64,000 nucleotides of DNA from CAYUYV01 sp964561475. Lineage in GTDB: Bacteria; Pseudomonadota; Alphaproteobacteria; JAJFIK01. This document shows positions 7,671 to 16,232 of the stretch, in pieces; position 1 is the first letter of the stretch, and every line of letters begins with the position of its first letter. Below the pieces are notes generated by a model. That model was not told the DNA's origin and did no database searches. It worked only from the letters and a program-made list of their open reading frames with translations. Both the position numbers and the translations under genes were made by a program. The stretch is taken from contig CAZLPU010000005.1 in the NCBI GenBank assembly GCA_964561475.1, positions 1 through 64,000 on the forward strand, read 5' to 3'.

Positions 7671-8477
7671 ATGCGCACACTCATTGTCGACAATCAGCCC
7701 TTGTTCGCTCAGGCCCTGAGCCGGCTCGTGACCGAAACGCGGGTTGGCCACAACAGTCCGGGCCAAAGTGGTTCGGGCCAAAGTGGGTCGGGCCAAAGTG
7801 GGTCGGGCCAGAGTGGGTCGGGAGAGGCCGTGATTGCGGGCAGCATCGACGAAGCCCTGGCCATCCCCCAAAGCGCCAATGACCTTGCCTTTCTCAATGT
7901 GGAACGGCCCGTGTCGAATACACCGAAAGCAGTCGGGGAAGTGATCGCCCGGCATCCGGGCATTCGGGTCATCGCGCTGATGACCGAACTGGATATCCGG
8001 CTCCTGCGGGAAGCCATGCGGGCCGGAGCCCACGGCGCAATCACCCGCACCAGCGATCCGGCAACCTTCCGAATCGCCATCGACAAAGTCATGGCCGGGG
8101 GACGGTATGTGCCCGACGACCTGCCGGACGGTCCGGTTTCCGGGTTCCAGGACATGGATGGCGCCGCGGACAGCGAAAAAGGACGCACCCTGCTGTCAGA
8201 GAGCGGATTTTCCAATCTCACCCCCCGTCAGCAGGAAGTGCTCAAGCTTCTGGCACTGGGTCAGGCAAACCAGGAAATCGCCGCCCAGCTCGGCATCGCC
8301 CTGGCTACCGTGAAATTGCATGTGAACGCCATTCTGCGGGCCCTTAATGTGCGCAACCGCACGGAGGCTGCGGCCATGGCGATTGTCGGCGGCCTGACGG
8401 AGCAGGCGTCCACCAGGCGCCCGGCGCCCCATAGCCTGACTTTCACCACCCAGATGACCACGCCCGCCGTGGACTGA
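7671..8477 (+). CDS. LuxR/NarL-type regulator with a degenerate receiver domain
   Basis: A 268-residue DNA-binding regulator. The C-terminal LuxR helix-turn-helix, about residues 182-240, is intact: LTPRQQEVLKLLALGQANQEI then LATVKLHVNAILRALNVRNR. The N-terminal part has the length and secondary pattern of a receiver domain (MRTLIVDNQPLFAQALSRL), but key residues are replaced. The acidic pair reads DN, the phosphate-acceptor Asp position is Asn76 in DLAFLNVERP, and the conserved Lys position reads Arg in GAITRT. It is therefore predicted not to be phosphorylated. Residues about 30-50 are a GQSGS repeat encoded by a 15-bp tandem array inserted after the first helix. No histidine kinase is adjacent. 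A weak ribosome-binding site precedes the ATG. Confidence 0.88.
   Translation: MRTLIVDNQPLFAQALSRLVTETRVGHNSPGQSGSGQSGSGQSGSGQSGSGEAVIAGSIDEALAIPQSANDLAFLNVERPVSNTPKAVGEVIARHPGIRVIALMTELDIRLLREAMRAGAHGAITRTSDPATFRIAIDKVMAGGRYVPDDLPDGPVSGFQDMDGAADSEKGRTLLSESGFSNLTPRQQEVLKLLALGQANQEIAAQLGIALATVKLHVNAILRALNVRNRTEAAAMAIVGGLTEQASTRRPAPHSLTFTTQMTTPAVD
7760..7823. repeat. 15-bp in-frame tandem repeat encoding GQSGS
   Basis: Four near-identical units (GGGCCAAAGTGGGTC) run through the receiver domain of the LuxR-type gene, encoding a GQSGS pentapeptide repeat. The unit length is a multiple of three, so copy-number change would keep the frame. Confidence 0.93.
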
Positions 8478-8560
8478 GTGGCTTGGGGGGCGGAGGGCGC
8501 TGACGGAACGCAATCCCGCACTTGTTCAGCCCGTTTTTCCTTTTGGACGGTGAAAAAATA

Positions 8561-8588
8561 GGCCGCGCCCCGGGGGCACGGCCTTTTT
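8561..8588. terminator. Bidirectional terminator between convergent genes
   Basis: The stem GGCCGCGCCCC / GGGGGCACGGCC (one mismatch) has AAAAAATA on the left and TTTTTCTG on the right. It suits both the LuxR-type gene ending at 8477 and the symporter gene ending at 8617. Confidence 0.85.
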
Positions 8589-8616
8589 CTGTGTGCTTAT
8601 CCGTAATGGGCTGCGA

Positions 8617-10008
8617 TCAGCCCGGAAGGATCCAGCTCAGGTTCGAAGCAATGAGCACCACGATGATCGCGACCGGGATCACGTAACGGGTCAGAACCTG
8701 CCAGATCTGGAAGAACAGCGGCGAAAGGCCGATTTCCTCGCGCATGATCGATTCCGACACGGCCCAGCCCGCAAACAGGGACACCGCGAGACCGCTCAAA
8801 GGCAGCATGATGTTGCCGGTCAGCACATCGAGGACGCCGAAGAAGGTCTGGCCCGCGAAGGGTCCGAAATCCAGGGGATAGAAGCCCGACCAGACCCCGA
8901 AGGACAGCAACGAGCCGATCCCGATGAACCAGGCAATCAGACCCCAACGCAGGGCCGCCTGACCCCGCTGCCAACCGAGTTGATCCTCGGACCAGGCAAT
9001 GATCACCTCGAACAGGGAGATGGACGAGGTCAGGGCCGCAAAGAAGGCCAGGGTGAAGAACACCCCGCCCACAAGGGACCCATAGGGCAATTCACCGATC
9101 GCCGCCGGCAAGGTGGCGAACAGCAGGCCAGGACCCGCATTGGGCTCCAGCCCCTGAACCACGAACACCATGGGGAAAATGGCAAAGCCCGCCAGAATGG
9201 CGATGAACGTGTCCGACAGGGCCACGGTGCGCGCTGAGCCTGCAATGGGCTCGTCCCGGGTCATATAGGCCCCATAGGTGATCATGATTGCCGAGCCCAC
9301 ACCCACGGAGAAGAACGCCTGACCGATCGCTGAGACCACGACGTCGAAGGAGATCTTGGAGAAATCCGGCGAGAACAGGAAAGTCGCGGCGGCGGCCACG
9401 TCGCCCACATAGGCGCCGTAGATCACCATCGCGACCACCATGACGAAGAACATGGGCATGAGGATATTGGCCGCGACCTCGATGCCGCCCTTCAGACCCC
9501 TGGCCACGATAAAGGCGGTAAGCCCCATGAAGGCCGTATGCCAGCCCAGGGCCCAGGAGGTGTTGGTGTTCAAATCGGAAAAAAGCACCTGGGCGCCTTC
9601 GAAACCGACATTGGTCAGTTCACCGGATAGGAAAATGGGCACATAGGCCATCACCCAGCCTGCGATCACGCTGTAATAGGTGAGGATGAGGAACCCGGCG
9701 ATCATGCCGATCCAGCCCACTGCCCCCCATAGCGGCGACCTGTTGCTGTCCTTGGCCAGGGCCACGGTCGCGCCCACCGCCGAAAGCCCTGTGCGCCGGC
9801 CAATGGCGTATTCGGCGATCAGCACCGGAAAAGCGATGGCCAGGACCGCGACGAGATACACAACCACGAAAACCGCGCCGCCGTTCTGACCCGCCTCATA
9901 GGGAAAGCGCCAGAAATTGCCCAGACCCACAGCCGATCCCACGGCCGCCATGACGAAAGTGAACTGAGATGACCAAGTCTCATGCACGGTCGATTTCTGG
10001 CTGGCCAC
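8617..10008 (-). CDS. Neurotransmitter:sodium symporter (NSS/SNF family)
   Basis: A 463-residue sodium-coupled amino-acid or amine transporter of the LeuT type, with about 11 membrane helices. The first helix carries the family signature AAVGSAVGLGNFWRFPYEAGQNGGAVF split over residues 22-48, which forms the Na+ and substrate site; later blocks such as FFSVGVGSAIMITYGAYM match helix 6. Length is typical of prokaryotic 11-helix members. The start is GTG at 10008 with AGGGGG six bases upstream. It stands alone, closed by the bidirectional terminator at 8561-8588. The substrate (amino acid or related amine) cannot be assigned from sequence. Confidence 0.95.
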   Translation of the reverse strand: MASQKSTVHETWSSQFTFVMAAVGSAVGLGNFWRFPYEAGQNGGAVFVVVYLVAVLAIAFPVLIAEYAIGRRTGLSAVGATVALAKDSNRSPLWGAVGWIGMIAGFLILTYYSVIAGWVMAYVPIFLSGELTNVGFEGAQVLFSDLNTNTSWALGWHTAFMGLTAFIVARGLKGGIEVAANILMPMFFVMVVAMVIYGAYVGDVAAAATFLFSPDFSKISFDVVVSAIGQAFFSVGVGSAIMITYGAYMTRDEPIAGSARTVALSDTFIAILAGFAIFPMVFVVQGLEPNAGPGLLFATLPAAIGELPYGSLVGGVFFTLAFFAALTSSISLFEVIIAWSEDQLGWQRGQAALRWGLIAWFIGIGSLLSFGVWSGFYPLDFGPFAGQTFFGVLDVLTGNIMLPLSGLAVSLFAGWAVSESIMREEIGLSPLFFQIWQVLTRYVIPVAIIVVLIASNLSWILPG

Positions 10009-10528
10009 GGGCTACCCCCTCAATCGGCGACAGACAATTTTAGATGAACTGTGGCCCAAATTAGTCTGATGCTTCGTTGACGGCAACCTTGCCCCAACCC
10101 GGGCCATTGCGGGCAGAGAGGCACGACCACTCGTGGTCCCGGCCCAAAAGGCGCTCCGTCCAGATGCGTCATGGACACCCCCATCCGCAAGAAAAGCACT
10201 GCCGGGTTGCATCCTGTCCGGTCATCACGGCCCTTTGACGGGGGGGCTGGAACATGGGACCTTCACCAAACGGACAGGAACGGGCTGAATAGTGAGGGCG
10301 GTCGCGTGACTTGGCTCCGTGGTCCGGCCCTGTGGCCCGGCTCTGTGGGGGGGGCGTGCCGGGGACCGGCTGGAAACGCGGTTGAACGCGCTTTCAGGGA
10401 ATACGCTTTCAGGGCAGGTCCTGGTGTGTTTGCCCTTCGTTTCGCAGCCCGTCTCATTGACTGTACCGGGCGGTTCAGGTGAACCGTCCAATTCGTGTTT
10501 CAGCCGTTTGGGGGATCAGCACCCGGCC
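10009..10528. other. Intergenic stretch before the Opp importer
   Basis: A divergent promoter region between the symporter and oppB-like genes. I see no gene. It contains short local duplications (CTCTGTGG-like units at about 10314-10351 and GCTTTCAGGG twice at 10391-10413). Confidence 0.6.
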
Positions 10529-11452
10529 ATGCTCGCTTTCGGTATCAGACGGATCATTTTCGCCATCCCGACGCTTTTCATCGTTGTGGCCGTTGCGTTT
10601 TTCATGATGCGGCTCGCCCCCGGCGGTCCCTTCGACAAGGAACGGGCGGTGCCGCCGGAAATCGAGCGCAACCTGCTGGCTGCCTATGATCTGGACAAGC
10701 CGATCCACGAACAGTTCTTCATCTATCTCAGCAAGGCCGTGCGGGGTGATCTGGGTCCCTCGTTCACCTACAAGGACTTTTCGGTCAGCGAACTGATCGC
10801 CCAGGGCGCTCCGGTGAGCATCCGGCTCGGCCTGACCGCCCTGACCCTCGCCCTGGTTATCGGTCTGCTGCTGGGCACCCTGGCGGCGCTCAACCAGAAT
10901 TCCCCCCTCGACTACATGGTCATGGGCACCGCGATGATTGGGATCACCATCCCGAACTACGTCATCGGGCCGGTTCTGACCCTGATTTTCGGGGTGTGGT
11001 TCAGCCTGCTGCCCACGGCCGGTTGGGGCGGCGGCGCGCTCGCGAACATGATCCTGCCGGTCACCGCCCTTGCCCTGCCCCAGATCGCCATCGTGTCCAG
11101 GCTGACCCGGGGCGGCATGATCGAGGTGCTGCGCTCTAACTTTGTGCGCACGGCCCGGGCGAAAGGCCTGCCGGAGCGCCAGGTGATCTTCCGCCACGCC
11201 CTTCAGGCAGGCGTTCTGCCGCTTGTGGCCTATCTCGGACCGGCGGCGGCGGCCCTGGTCACCGGTTCCCTGGTGATCGAGCAGATCTTTCAGCTTCCCG
11301 GAATCGGACGGTTCTTCGTGGTCGGGGCCATTCAGCGGGACTACACCCTGGTGATGGGTGTCGTGATCCTGTTTGCCAGCCTGATCATTATTCTCAACAT
11401 GGTCGCGGATCTGATTGTCGCCTGGCTCGATCCGCGGGTGCGTCTGAAATGA
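10529..11452 (+). CDS. oppB: Oligopeptide ABC importer permease, OppB type
   Basis: The first inner-membrane permease of a peptide importer, 307 residues with about six membrane helices. It begins MLAFGIRRIIFAIPTLFIVV, the usual N-terminus of OppB/DppB proteins, and holds the ATPase-docking EAA-type loop VRTARAKGLPERQVIFRHAL. Longer in-frame starts upstream exist, but the ATG at 10529 gives the normal family length and start. The OppC permease follows after 67 bases. Together with the fused ATPase (12784-14658, opposite strand) and the lipoprotein (16233-17900) it makes a full Opp/Dpp system. The exact peptide specificity is unknown. Confidence 0.95.
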   Translation: MLAFGIRRIIFAIPTLFIVVAVAFFMMRLAPGGPFDKERAVPPEIERNLLAAYDLDKPIHEQFFIYLSKAVRGDLGPSFTYKDFSVSELIAQGAPVSIRLGLTALTLALVIGLLLGTLAALNQNSPLDYMVMGTAMIGITIPNYVIGPVLTLIFGVWFSLLPTAGWGGGALANMILPVTALALPQIAIVSRLTRGGMIEVLRSNFVRTARAKGLPERQVIFRHALQAGVLPLVAYLGPAAAALVTGSLVIEQIFQLPGIGRFFVVGAIQRDYTLVMGVVILFASLIIILNMVADLIVAWLDPRVRLK

Positions 11453-11519
11453 TTGGAGCACTGGGGCCACAGCCCGCCCCGCGTTCCCGACCGAGTGCCG
11501 CGACAAGAGGATGCCCGAA

Positions 11520-12464
11520 ATGGCGACAGCTCAGATGAGCCCCCCCTCCAATCCCTCCCGGCCCGGCCAGACCCCGGGCCGCAACGAGGACATTCTGACC
11601 CTTGCCGCCGAGGTCAAAGGACGCAGCCTGTGGGACGACGCCCGGGCCCGCCTGCTGCGCAACCGCGCCGCCGTGGGCAGCATGATCGTGCTGGGCATCA
11701 TCACCTTCCTGGCCCTGTTCGGTCCCTATCTCAGCCCCTACACCCTTGAGGGGCAGAACTTCAACTACATCCAGCAGGGCCCCAACCTGGCCAACGGCCA
11801 TATCTTCGGCACCGACGGGAACGGGCGGGATATTTTCGTGCGCACCATGTGGGGTGCCCGGATCTCCCTGCTGATCGGCGTGGTGGCCACGGGGGTCAGC
11901 CTGCTCATCGGCGTGCTTTACGGGGCCACCGCGGGCTTCGTGGGCGGGCGCGTGGATGAGTTGATGATGCGCTTTGTGGACATCCTCTATTCCCTGCCTT
12001 TCGTTTTTTTCGTGATCATCCTCATCACCGTGTTCGGCCGGAACTTCATTCTGATTTTCGTCGCGATCGGCGCGGTGGAATGGCTGACCATGGCCAGGAT
12101 CGTCCGCAGCCAGACCCTTTCCATCCGTCAGAAGGAATTCATCGAGGCGGCCAGGGCCACGGGCGTGGACACCTTCACCACGGTGCGCCGCCATATCATT
12201 CCCAATGTGGTGGGTGTCGTGGTGATCTATGCCACCCTGACCATTCCCACGGTGATCCTGCTGGAAAGCTTCCTCAGCTTCCTGGGTCTTGGGGTTCAGG
12301 AACCCCTCACCTCCTGGGGGCGGTTGATCTCCGAGGGCGCCCAGGGCATGGAATTCGCCTGGTGGACGCTGATCTTCCCCGCCGCCTTTATGGCCGTGAC
12401 CCTGTTCTGCTTCAACTTTATCGGGGATGGTCTGCGCGACGCCCTCGACCCGAAAGACCGCTGA
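11520..12464 (+). CDS. oppC: Oligopeptide ABC importer permease, OppC type
   Basis: The second permease of the importer, about 314 residues. After a 35-residue cytosolic N-terminus (GRSLWDDARARLLRNRAA) come the first membrane helix, the conserved HIFGTDGNGRDIFVRTMWGARISL block and the EAA loop with EFIEAARATGVDTFTTVRRHI, ending DGLRDALDPK as is usual in the family. I prefer the ATG at 11520, with AGAGG nine bases upstream, over the ATG at 11511, which abuts that same site. It is cotranscribed with oppB and probably with the small membrane gene that starts 19 bases after its stop. Confidence 0.95.
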   Translation: MATAQMSPPSNPSRPGQTPGRNEDILTLAAEVKGRSLWDDARARLLRNRAAVGSMIVLGIITFLALFGPYLSPYTLEGQNFNYIQQGPNLANGHIFGTDGNGRDIFVRTMWGARISLLIGVVATGVSLLIGVLYGATAGFVGGRVDELMMRFVDILYSLPFVFFVIILITVFGRNFILIFVAIGAVEWLTMARIVRSQTLSIRQKEFIEAARATGVDTFTTVRRHIIPNVVGVVVIYATLTIPTVILLESFLSFLGLGVQEPLTSWGRLISEGAQGMEFAWWTLIFPAAFMAVTLFCFNFIGDGLRDALDPKDR

Positions 12465-12483
12465 TCACCCGGAGGATCTGACC

Positions 12484-12666
12484 ATGGGCAACGGTTTCCC
12501 CCTCCCCGACCTCTTGTTCGGCGTGGCATCGGTGCTGTGGGCCATGGCCCTGATCGGCAACCGGGCGCTGGGCAACAAAGCGTCCGTCCGCGCAGTGCTG
12601 TACCTCGTGGGCCTCGTGCTGGTGGGATATGGCGTGCTGAGGATAACGGGTGTGGTGATCTTGTGA
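12484..12666 (+). CDS. Small membrane protein of unknown function
   Basis: A 60-residue protein made almost entirely of two hydrophobic segments (LLFGVASVLWAMALIGNRAL and AVLYLVGLVLVGYGVLRITG). The ATG at 12484 has GGAGGATCT upstream, which strongly supports translation, and it begins only 19 bases after oppC, so it is the last gene of the oppBC transcript. I do not recognise a family; it may be an accessory subunit or simply hitchhike. Confidence 0.7.
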   Translation: MGNGFPLPDLLFGVASVLWAMALIGNRALGNKASVRAVLYLVGLVLVGYGVLRITGVVIL

Positions 12667-12783
12667 TCCCTCTCGGGCACGGAGTGAAATCGGTCGCTGT
12701 GCCGCGAAAATGATCCGTGCCGCAAGAAAGATCCCGACAGAAATGGTGCACCGCGGCCGACCCCCGATGCACCCTCTGTGCTT

Positions 12784-14658
12784 TTACTCCGCGTACAGAC
12801 CGGGCAGATCGCCTACCGGGTCGAACTCCGCCACGAAATGGCCGGGGGCGACCTGGATGTAGCGGGGGACATACTGCTCCGCGTCGGGATCGTCGATGAC
12901 CCTGGATTTCAGGAACGACAGGGACGCCCTCGTATCCAGGGGCGAGGGCAGGTCGCCGGTGAGCTTTTCCACCTTCTTCGAGCGTTCCACCTTGGGATCG
13001 GGCACGGGCACCGCCGAGATCAAAGCCCGTGTATAGGGGTGACGCGGATCTTCGTAGATGGCGTTCCGGTCCGCCAGTTCCACCACCCGGCCCAGATAGA
13101 GCACCATGATCCGGTGGCACACCTGCCGGACCACGGACAGGTCATGGCTGATGAACAGCATGGCCATGCCGAACTCCCGCTGGAGTTCCAGAATGAGGTC
13201 GATGATCTGGGCCTGGATGGATACGTCAAGGGCGCTGGTGGCCTCATCACAGACAATCAGCTTGGGACGGATGATCATGGCCCGGGCCAGGCCGGCGCGC
13301 TGGTTCTGGCCCCCGGAAAATTCGTGGGGATAGCGATTGATCCAGGCCGGATCCAGACCGACCCGTTCCATCATGGCCTTGACTTCCGCCTTCACCTCGT
13401 CACGGGACAGATCCCGGCGGTGGGTCCGCAGGGGTTCGGCGATGCTTTCCCCGATGGTCATCCGCGGATCGAGACTGGCGAGGGGATCCTGGAAGACGAT
13501 CTGGAAGTCCGCGCGCACACCGCGCATGGCCTCGTCCGACAGATCCAGAAGATCCCGCCCGAACCAGACCGCTTCCCCGCCCTGGGCCTGCACCAGCCGC
13601 AGGACGCCACGGGCCAGGGTGGATTTTCCGCACCCGGACTCACCCACAATGCCCAGGGTTTCCCCGGCGCGCAGATCGAAACTGATCCCGTCCACCGCCC
13701 TCAGGGGCTTGGTTTTCGGAAACAGTCCTTTGCCGATCCGGACCGGGAAATGCACCTTGAGATCCCGCACATCCAGAATGGTGCGGGCTTCCTGTTCCTC
13801 AGACAGGGCGCGCAGCCCCACGCCCAACCCTTGGTCCGGTTTGTCGAGGCGGGGCATGGCATCGAGAAGCGCCCGGGTATAATCCTCACGGGGAGAATAG
13901 AAGATTTCGTCCGCCGTCCCCTCTTCCACGAAGGACCCGTAGCGCATCACCTGGATCCGATCACACATCCCCGCGACCACCCCCATGTCGTGGGTGATCA
14001 GACAGATGGCCGTATCCAACTCCCGCCGGAGATCCTTCATCAGATCGAGAATCTGGGCCTGGACCGTCACATCAAGGGCGGTGGTCGGTTCATCGGCAAT
14101 TAGAAGGTCCGGTTCGCACAAGGTGGACATGGCGATCATCACCCGCTGGCGCATGCCGCCGGACAGTTCGTGGGGGTATTGTCCCATCCGCCTCGCCGCT
14201 TCAGGAATGCGCACGAGGTCGAGCATGGAGACCGCGCGTTTGTGGGCATCCTGGTGGCTCATATTCATGTGCCGACGCAGAACTTCCGTAAGCTGATCTC
14301 CGATCTTCATGTGGGGCGTGAGCGAGGTGAGCGGATCCTGGAAGATCATGGTCATCCGCTTGCCGCGCACGGTGTTGAGATCCCGGCTGCTCATCGTGAG
14401 CAGATCCTGGCCCCGGTAGCGCACCGCCCCTTCCGTTTGGCCGTTGGAGGCCAGAAGCCCCATGGCCGCGAGGAAGGTCTGGCTCTTGCCGGAACCGGAC
14501 TCGCCGACAATGCCCACCACTTCGCCGGGCTGGACCGCCAGGGAAATGCCCCGGACCGCATGCACATCACCGTCCGGCGTCTCGAAACGCACATGAAGGC
14601 CATCCACGTCGAGAATGGGACCACTCTGGAGCGGCTCGGCTTGGGCGGTCTGGGTCAA
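12784..14658 (-). CDS. Fused OppD-OppF ATPase of the peptide importer
   Basis: Two complete ABC nucleotide-binding domains in one chain of about 624 residues. NBD1 has Walker A GESGSGKS near residue 51 and signature LSGGMRQR near 164; NBD2 has Walker A GESGCGKS near 339 and signature FSGGQNQR near 446, where the usual second Arg position reads Asn. Each domain ends with the Opp-type C-terminal extension (SPREDYTRALLDAMPRL, then EDPRHPYTRALISAVPVP), so it energises peptide import. I chose TTG at 14658 because AAGGGAGGA lies just upstream and the protein then begins close to the first domain; in-frame ATGs at 14688 and 14697 lack such a site. It is encoded convergently to oppBC. Confidence 0.93.
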   Translation of the reverse strand: MTQTAQAEPLQSGPILDVDGLHVRFETPDGDVHAVRGISLAVQPGEVVGIVGESGSGKSQTFLAAMGLLASNGQTEGAVRYRGQDLLTMSSRDLNTVRGKRMTMIFQDPLTSLTPHMKIGDQLTEVLRRHMNMSHQDAHKRAVSMLDLVRIPEAARRMGQYPHELSGGMRQRVMIAMSTLCEPDLLIADEPTTALDVTVQAQILDLMKDLRRELDTAICLITHDMGVVAGMCDRIQVMRYGSFVEEGTADEIFYSPREDYTRALLDAMPRLDKPDQGLGVGLRALSEEQEARTILDVRDLKVHFPVRIGKGLFPKTKPLRAVDGISFDLRAGETLGIVGESGCGKSTLARGVLRLVQAQGGEAVWFGRDLLDLSDEAMRGVRADFQIVFQDPLASLDPRMTIGESIAEPLRTHRRDLSRDEVKAEVKAMMERVGLDPAWINRYPHEFSGGQNQRAGLARAMIIRPKLIVCDEATSALDVSIQAQIIDLILELQREFGMAMLFISHDLSVVRQVCHRIMVLYLGRVVELADRNAIYEDPRHPYTRALISAVPVPDPKVERSKKVEKLTGDLPSPLDTRASLSFLKSRVIDDPDAEQYVPRYIQVAPGHFVAEFDPVGDLPGLYAE

Positions 14659-15026
14659 GGTTGGTCCTCCCTTGAGGTCATTTGGCATTGAGGTCATCTG
14701 AGGGTTGGGCGCATCAAAATCGGCGCGTTCATCTGGGACCGGGCGCCGCCATGGTGCCCTCAGTTTCGACAGGGACCGATCGCAGGACCGGTCCGCAAAC
14801 CACAGCCATGTCCGGCACGCGCCGACCGGCCGGTCCACCGGCGCGATTCATGGGTCCATGTAAATCGGTGAGAAAAGCAAACAGGCCGTTGTCGGGTCTC
14901 CGGTCTGCTTTGTGCTCCCCAGCCCGGGAGTGAAGGAGCCCCCAAACAGAAGCGCCCCGGGTTAAAGGAGCCAAGGAGCGGCGGGCGGACCCGATCCCCC
15001 ACACGGAGCCAGGGTCCACCCGGACC
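14659..15026. other. Intergenic stretch between the fused ATPase and a periplasmic protein gene
   Basis: No gene is visible. It contains the leader of the fused ATPase gene and a local duplication around AAGGAGCC (14931-14979). Confidence 0.55.
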
Positions 15027-15806
15027 TCAGCGCAGACGCTCAACCTTGATCGCCTTGCCCCGCCCTTCCAGGCGCAGCCGGTATCCGCCCACCAGACCGC
15101 GCTTGATCTCGACGCTGGACAGGCTGTCGCCGGGCACGTTCACCCGACCGGACCCAAGCTGGCGCCAGAGCTGGCCGTTCTCCAGCACCACATAGAACTT
15201 GCCGAAATTATTGTAGCCGTAGCGATCCACACCCACGGTGACCTTGCGCAGACGCTCCTGCTTGGCGGGCTCCACGGGCTTGGAGGTCAGATCATCCTGG
15301 GACACGGTGGCGTCGCCAAAGGTCTCGGCGGATGTGTCCGGAGCGGCGGGCTGGGCGGGAGCGGCAGGTTGCGCGGGAGCAGCCGGTTTGGCCGGAGTTT
15401 CAGGCGCTGCGGCAGGTGTTACGGGTGCGGGCATGGCTTCCCGGCGCGCAATCTCGGCTTCCCGGCGGGCGATTTCTGCTTCCCGGCGCGCGATCTCCGC
15501 CTCCCGGAGGCGGATTTCCTCGGCGGCCTGAGCGTCCAGGACTTCGTCCGCCCGGGGCGGGACTTCGGCGGGATTTGCCGGCACCGGCTTGCCGGCCGCG
15601 CGCAGGGCCATGGTCACGGCGTCGAAACAGGTGAGCCGGGCGCTGTCGTCCTTGATCTCGGCACACCGGGCCAGAGGATCCTTTGCGGTCTTGTCGTCCG
15701 CGCTCGCTGGCGCTCCCATCACGGACATGCTGCCAATGACCGCAGTCAGTACAGCCGCACGCATGGTGGCCACCCCGGCCAGGGATCTCGTTTCACCGCT
15801 CGCCAT
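15027..15806 (-). CDS. Exported protein with a charged heptad-repeat segment
   Basis: A 259-residue protein of unknown function. It has a signal peptide (about residues 13-37, ending APASA), a CAEIKDDSARLTCFDAV motif at about 48-64 with two Cys (a pattern common in exported alphaproteobacterial proteins), then a charged heptad segment REAEIAR repeated three to four times (about 96-123), a Pro/Ala-rich linker, and a compact C-terminal domain (VTVGVDRYGYNNFGKFYVVL to end) rich in beta-type residues. The heptads are encoded by a 21-bp tandem repeat and could form a short coiled coil. GGAAGG precedes the ATG. It lies between the importer ATPase and the OppA gene, but I see no link in function. 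Confidence 0.75.
   Translation of the reverse strand: MASGETRSLAGVATMRAAVLTAVIGSMSVMGAPASADDKTAKDPLARCAEIKDDSARLTCFDAVTMALRAAGKPVPANPAEVPPRADEVLDAQAAEEIRLREAEIARREAEIARREAEIARREAMPAPVTPAAAPETPAKPAAPAQPAAPAQPAAPDTSAETFGDATVSQDDLTSKPVEPAKQERLRKVTVGVDRYGYNNFGKFYVVLENGQLWRQLGSGRVNVPGDSLSSVEIKRGLVGGYRLRLEGRGKAIKVERLR
15436..15519. repeat. 21-bp in-frame tandem repeat, 4 copies
   Basis: Four 21-mers beginning GCTTCCCGGCG (last copy GCCTCCCGGAG) encode REAEIAR heptads on the minus strand in the exported protein. Confidence 0.9.
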
Positions 15807-16232
15807 CGTCTTAATCCTTCCCCCGATACACCGCTCCCTGCCCCGTATCCCTCAAGCCAAGCCTTGGAGAGTTGGCCAGACCTTCGGGAATTGGACCGAG
15901 CGGGCCAACGACCCGTGCGGGCTGGGGGCCAGTGTGTGTGCCAGACCGTCCCGCCCTGAAATCACAATTGTGCCAGCCCCTTCCGTCGGCACGCCCCACC
16001 TGATCCTTACGGATCAAGGATGCCCGATCCTTCCGGATCAGGGACGAATGGTGCACCATGCTGACGTAAAACACCATCCAACCGCGTCGTGAGATCGGCG
16101 GAGGATGGTGCGCAGGCAGACTTCGACGGCATGGTGGGGACCGGAGCAATGCGCGTCAACCGGCGCGATACGCGACCCGAGCGGAATAGATTTGCAAGAG
16201 GCAGGGGCCTAACCTCAGGAAAGGATGCATTC
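15807..16232. other. Intergenic stretch before the OppA gene
   Basis: No gene is seen. It holds a perfect 10-bp palindrome CACAATTGTG at 15963-15972 and two direct copies of an imperfect palindrome at 16001-16041, either of which could be an operator for the OppA gene. Confidence 0.55.
16001..16041. promoter_or_regulatory. Tandem palindromes upstream of the OppA gene
   Basis: TGATCCTTACGGATCA and GATCCTTCCGGATCA lie 24-25 bases apart. Each is a dyad of GATCC/GGATC around a short centre, and the spacing is about two helical turns, as for paired repressor sites. A role is inferred only from symmetry and position about 190 bases before the start codon. Confidence 0.4.

Noticed and set aside
10171..10482. 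A 103-codon frame upstream of oppB
   Set aside because: No motif, no good ribosome-binding site, and Arg/Gly-rich composition typical of chance frames in this DNA.
12778..14103. A long plus-strand frame over the fused OppD-OppF gene
   Set aside because: The opposite strand encodes two intact ATPase domains with all motifs. This frame has only Gly/His/Arg-rich filler.
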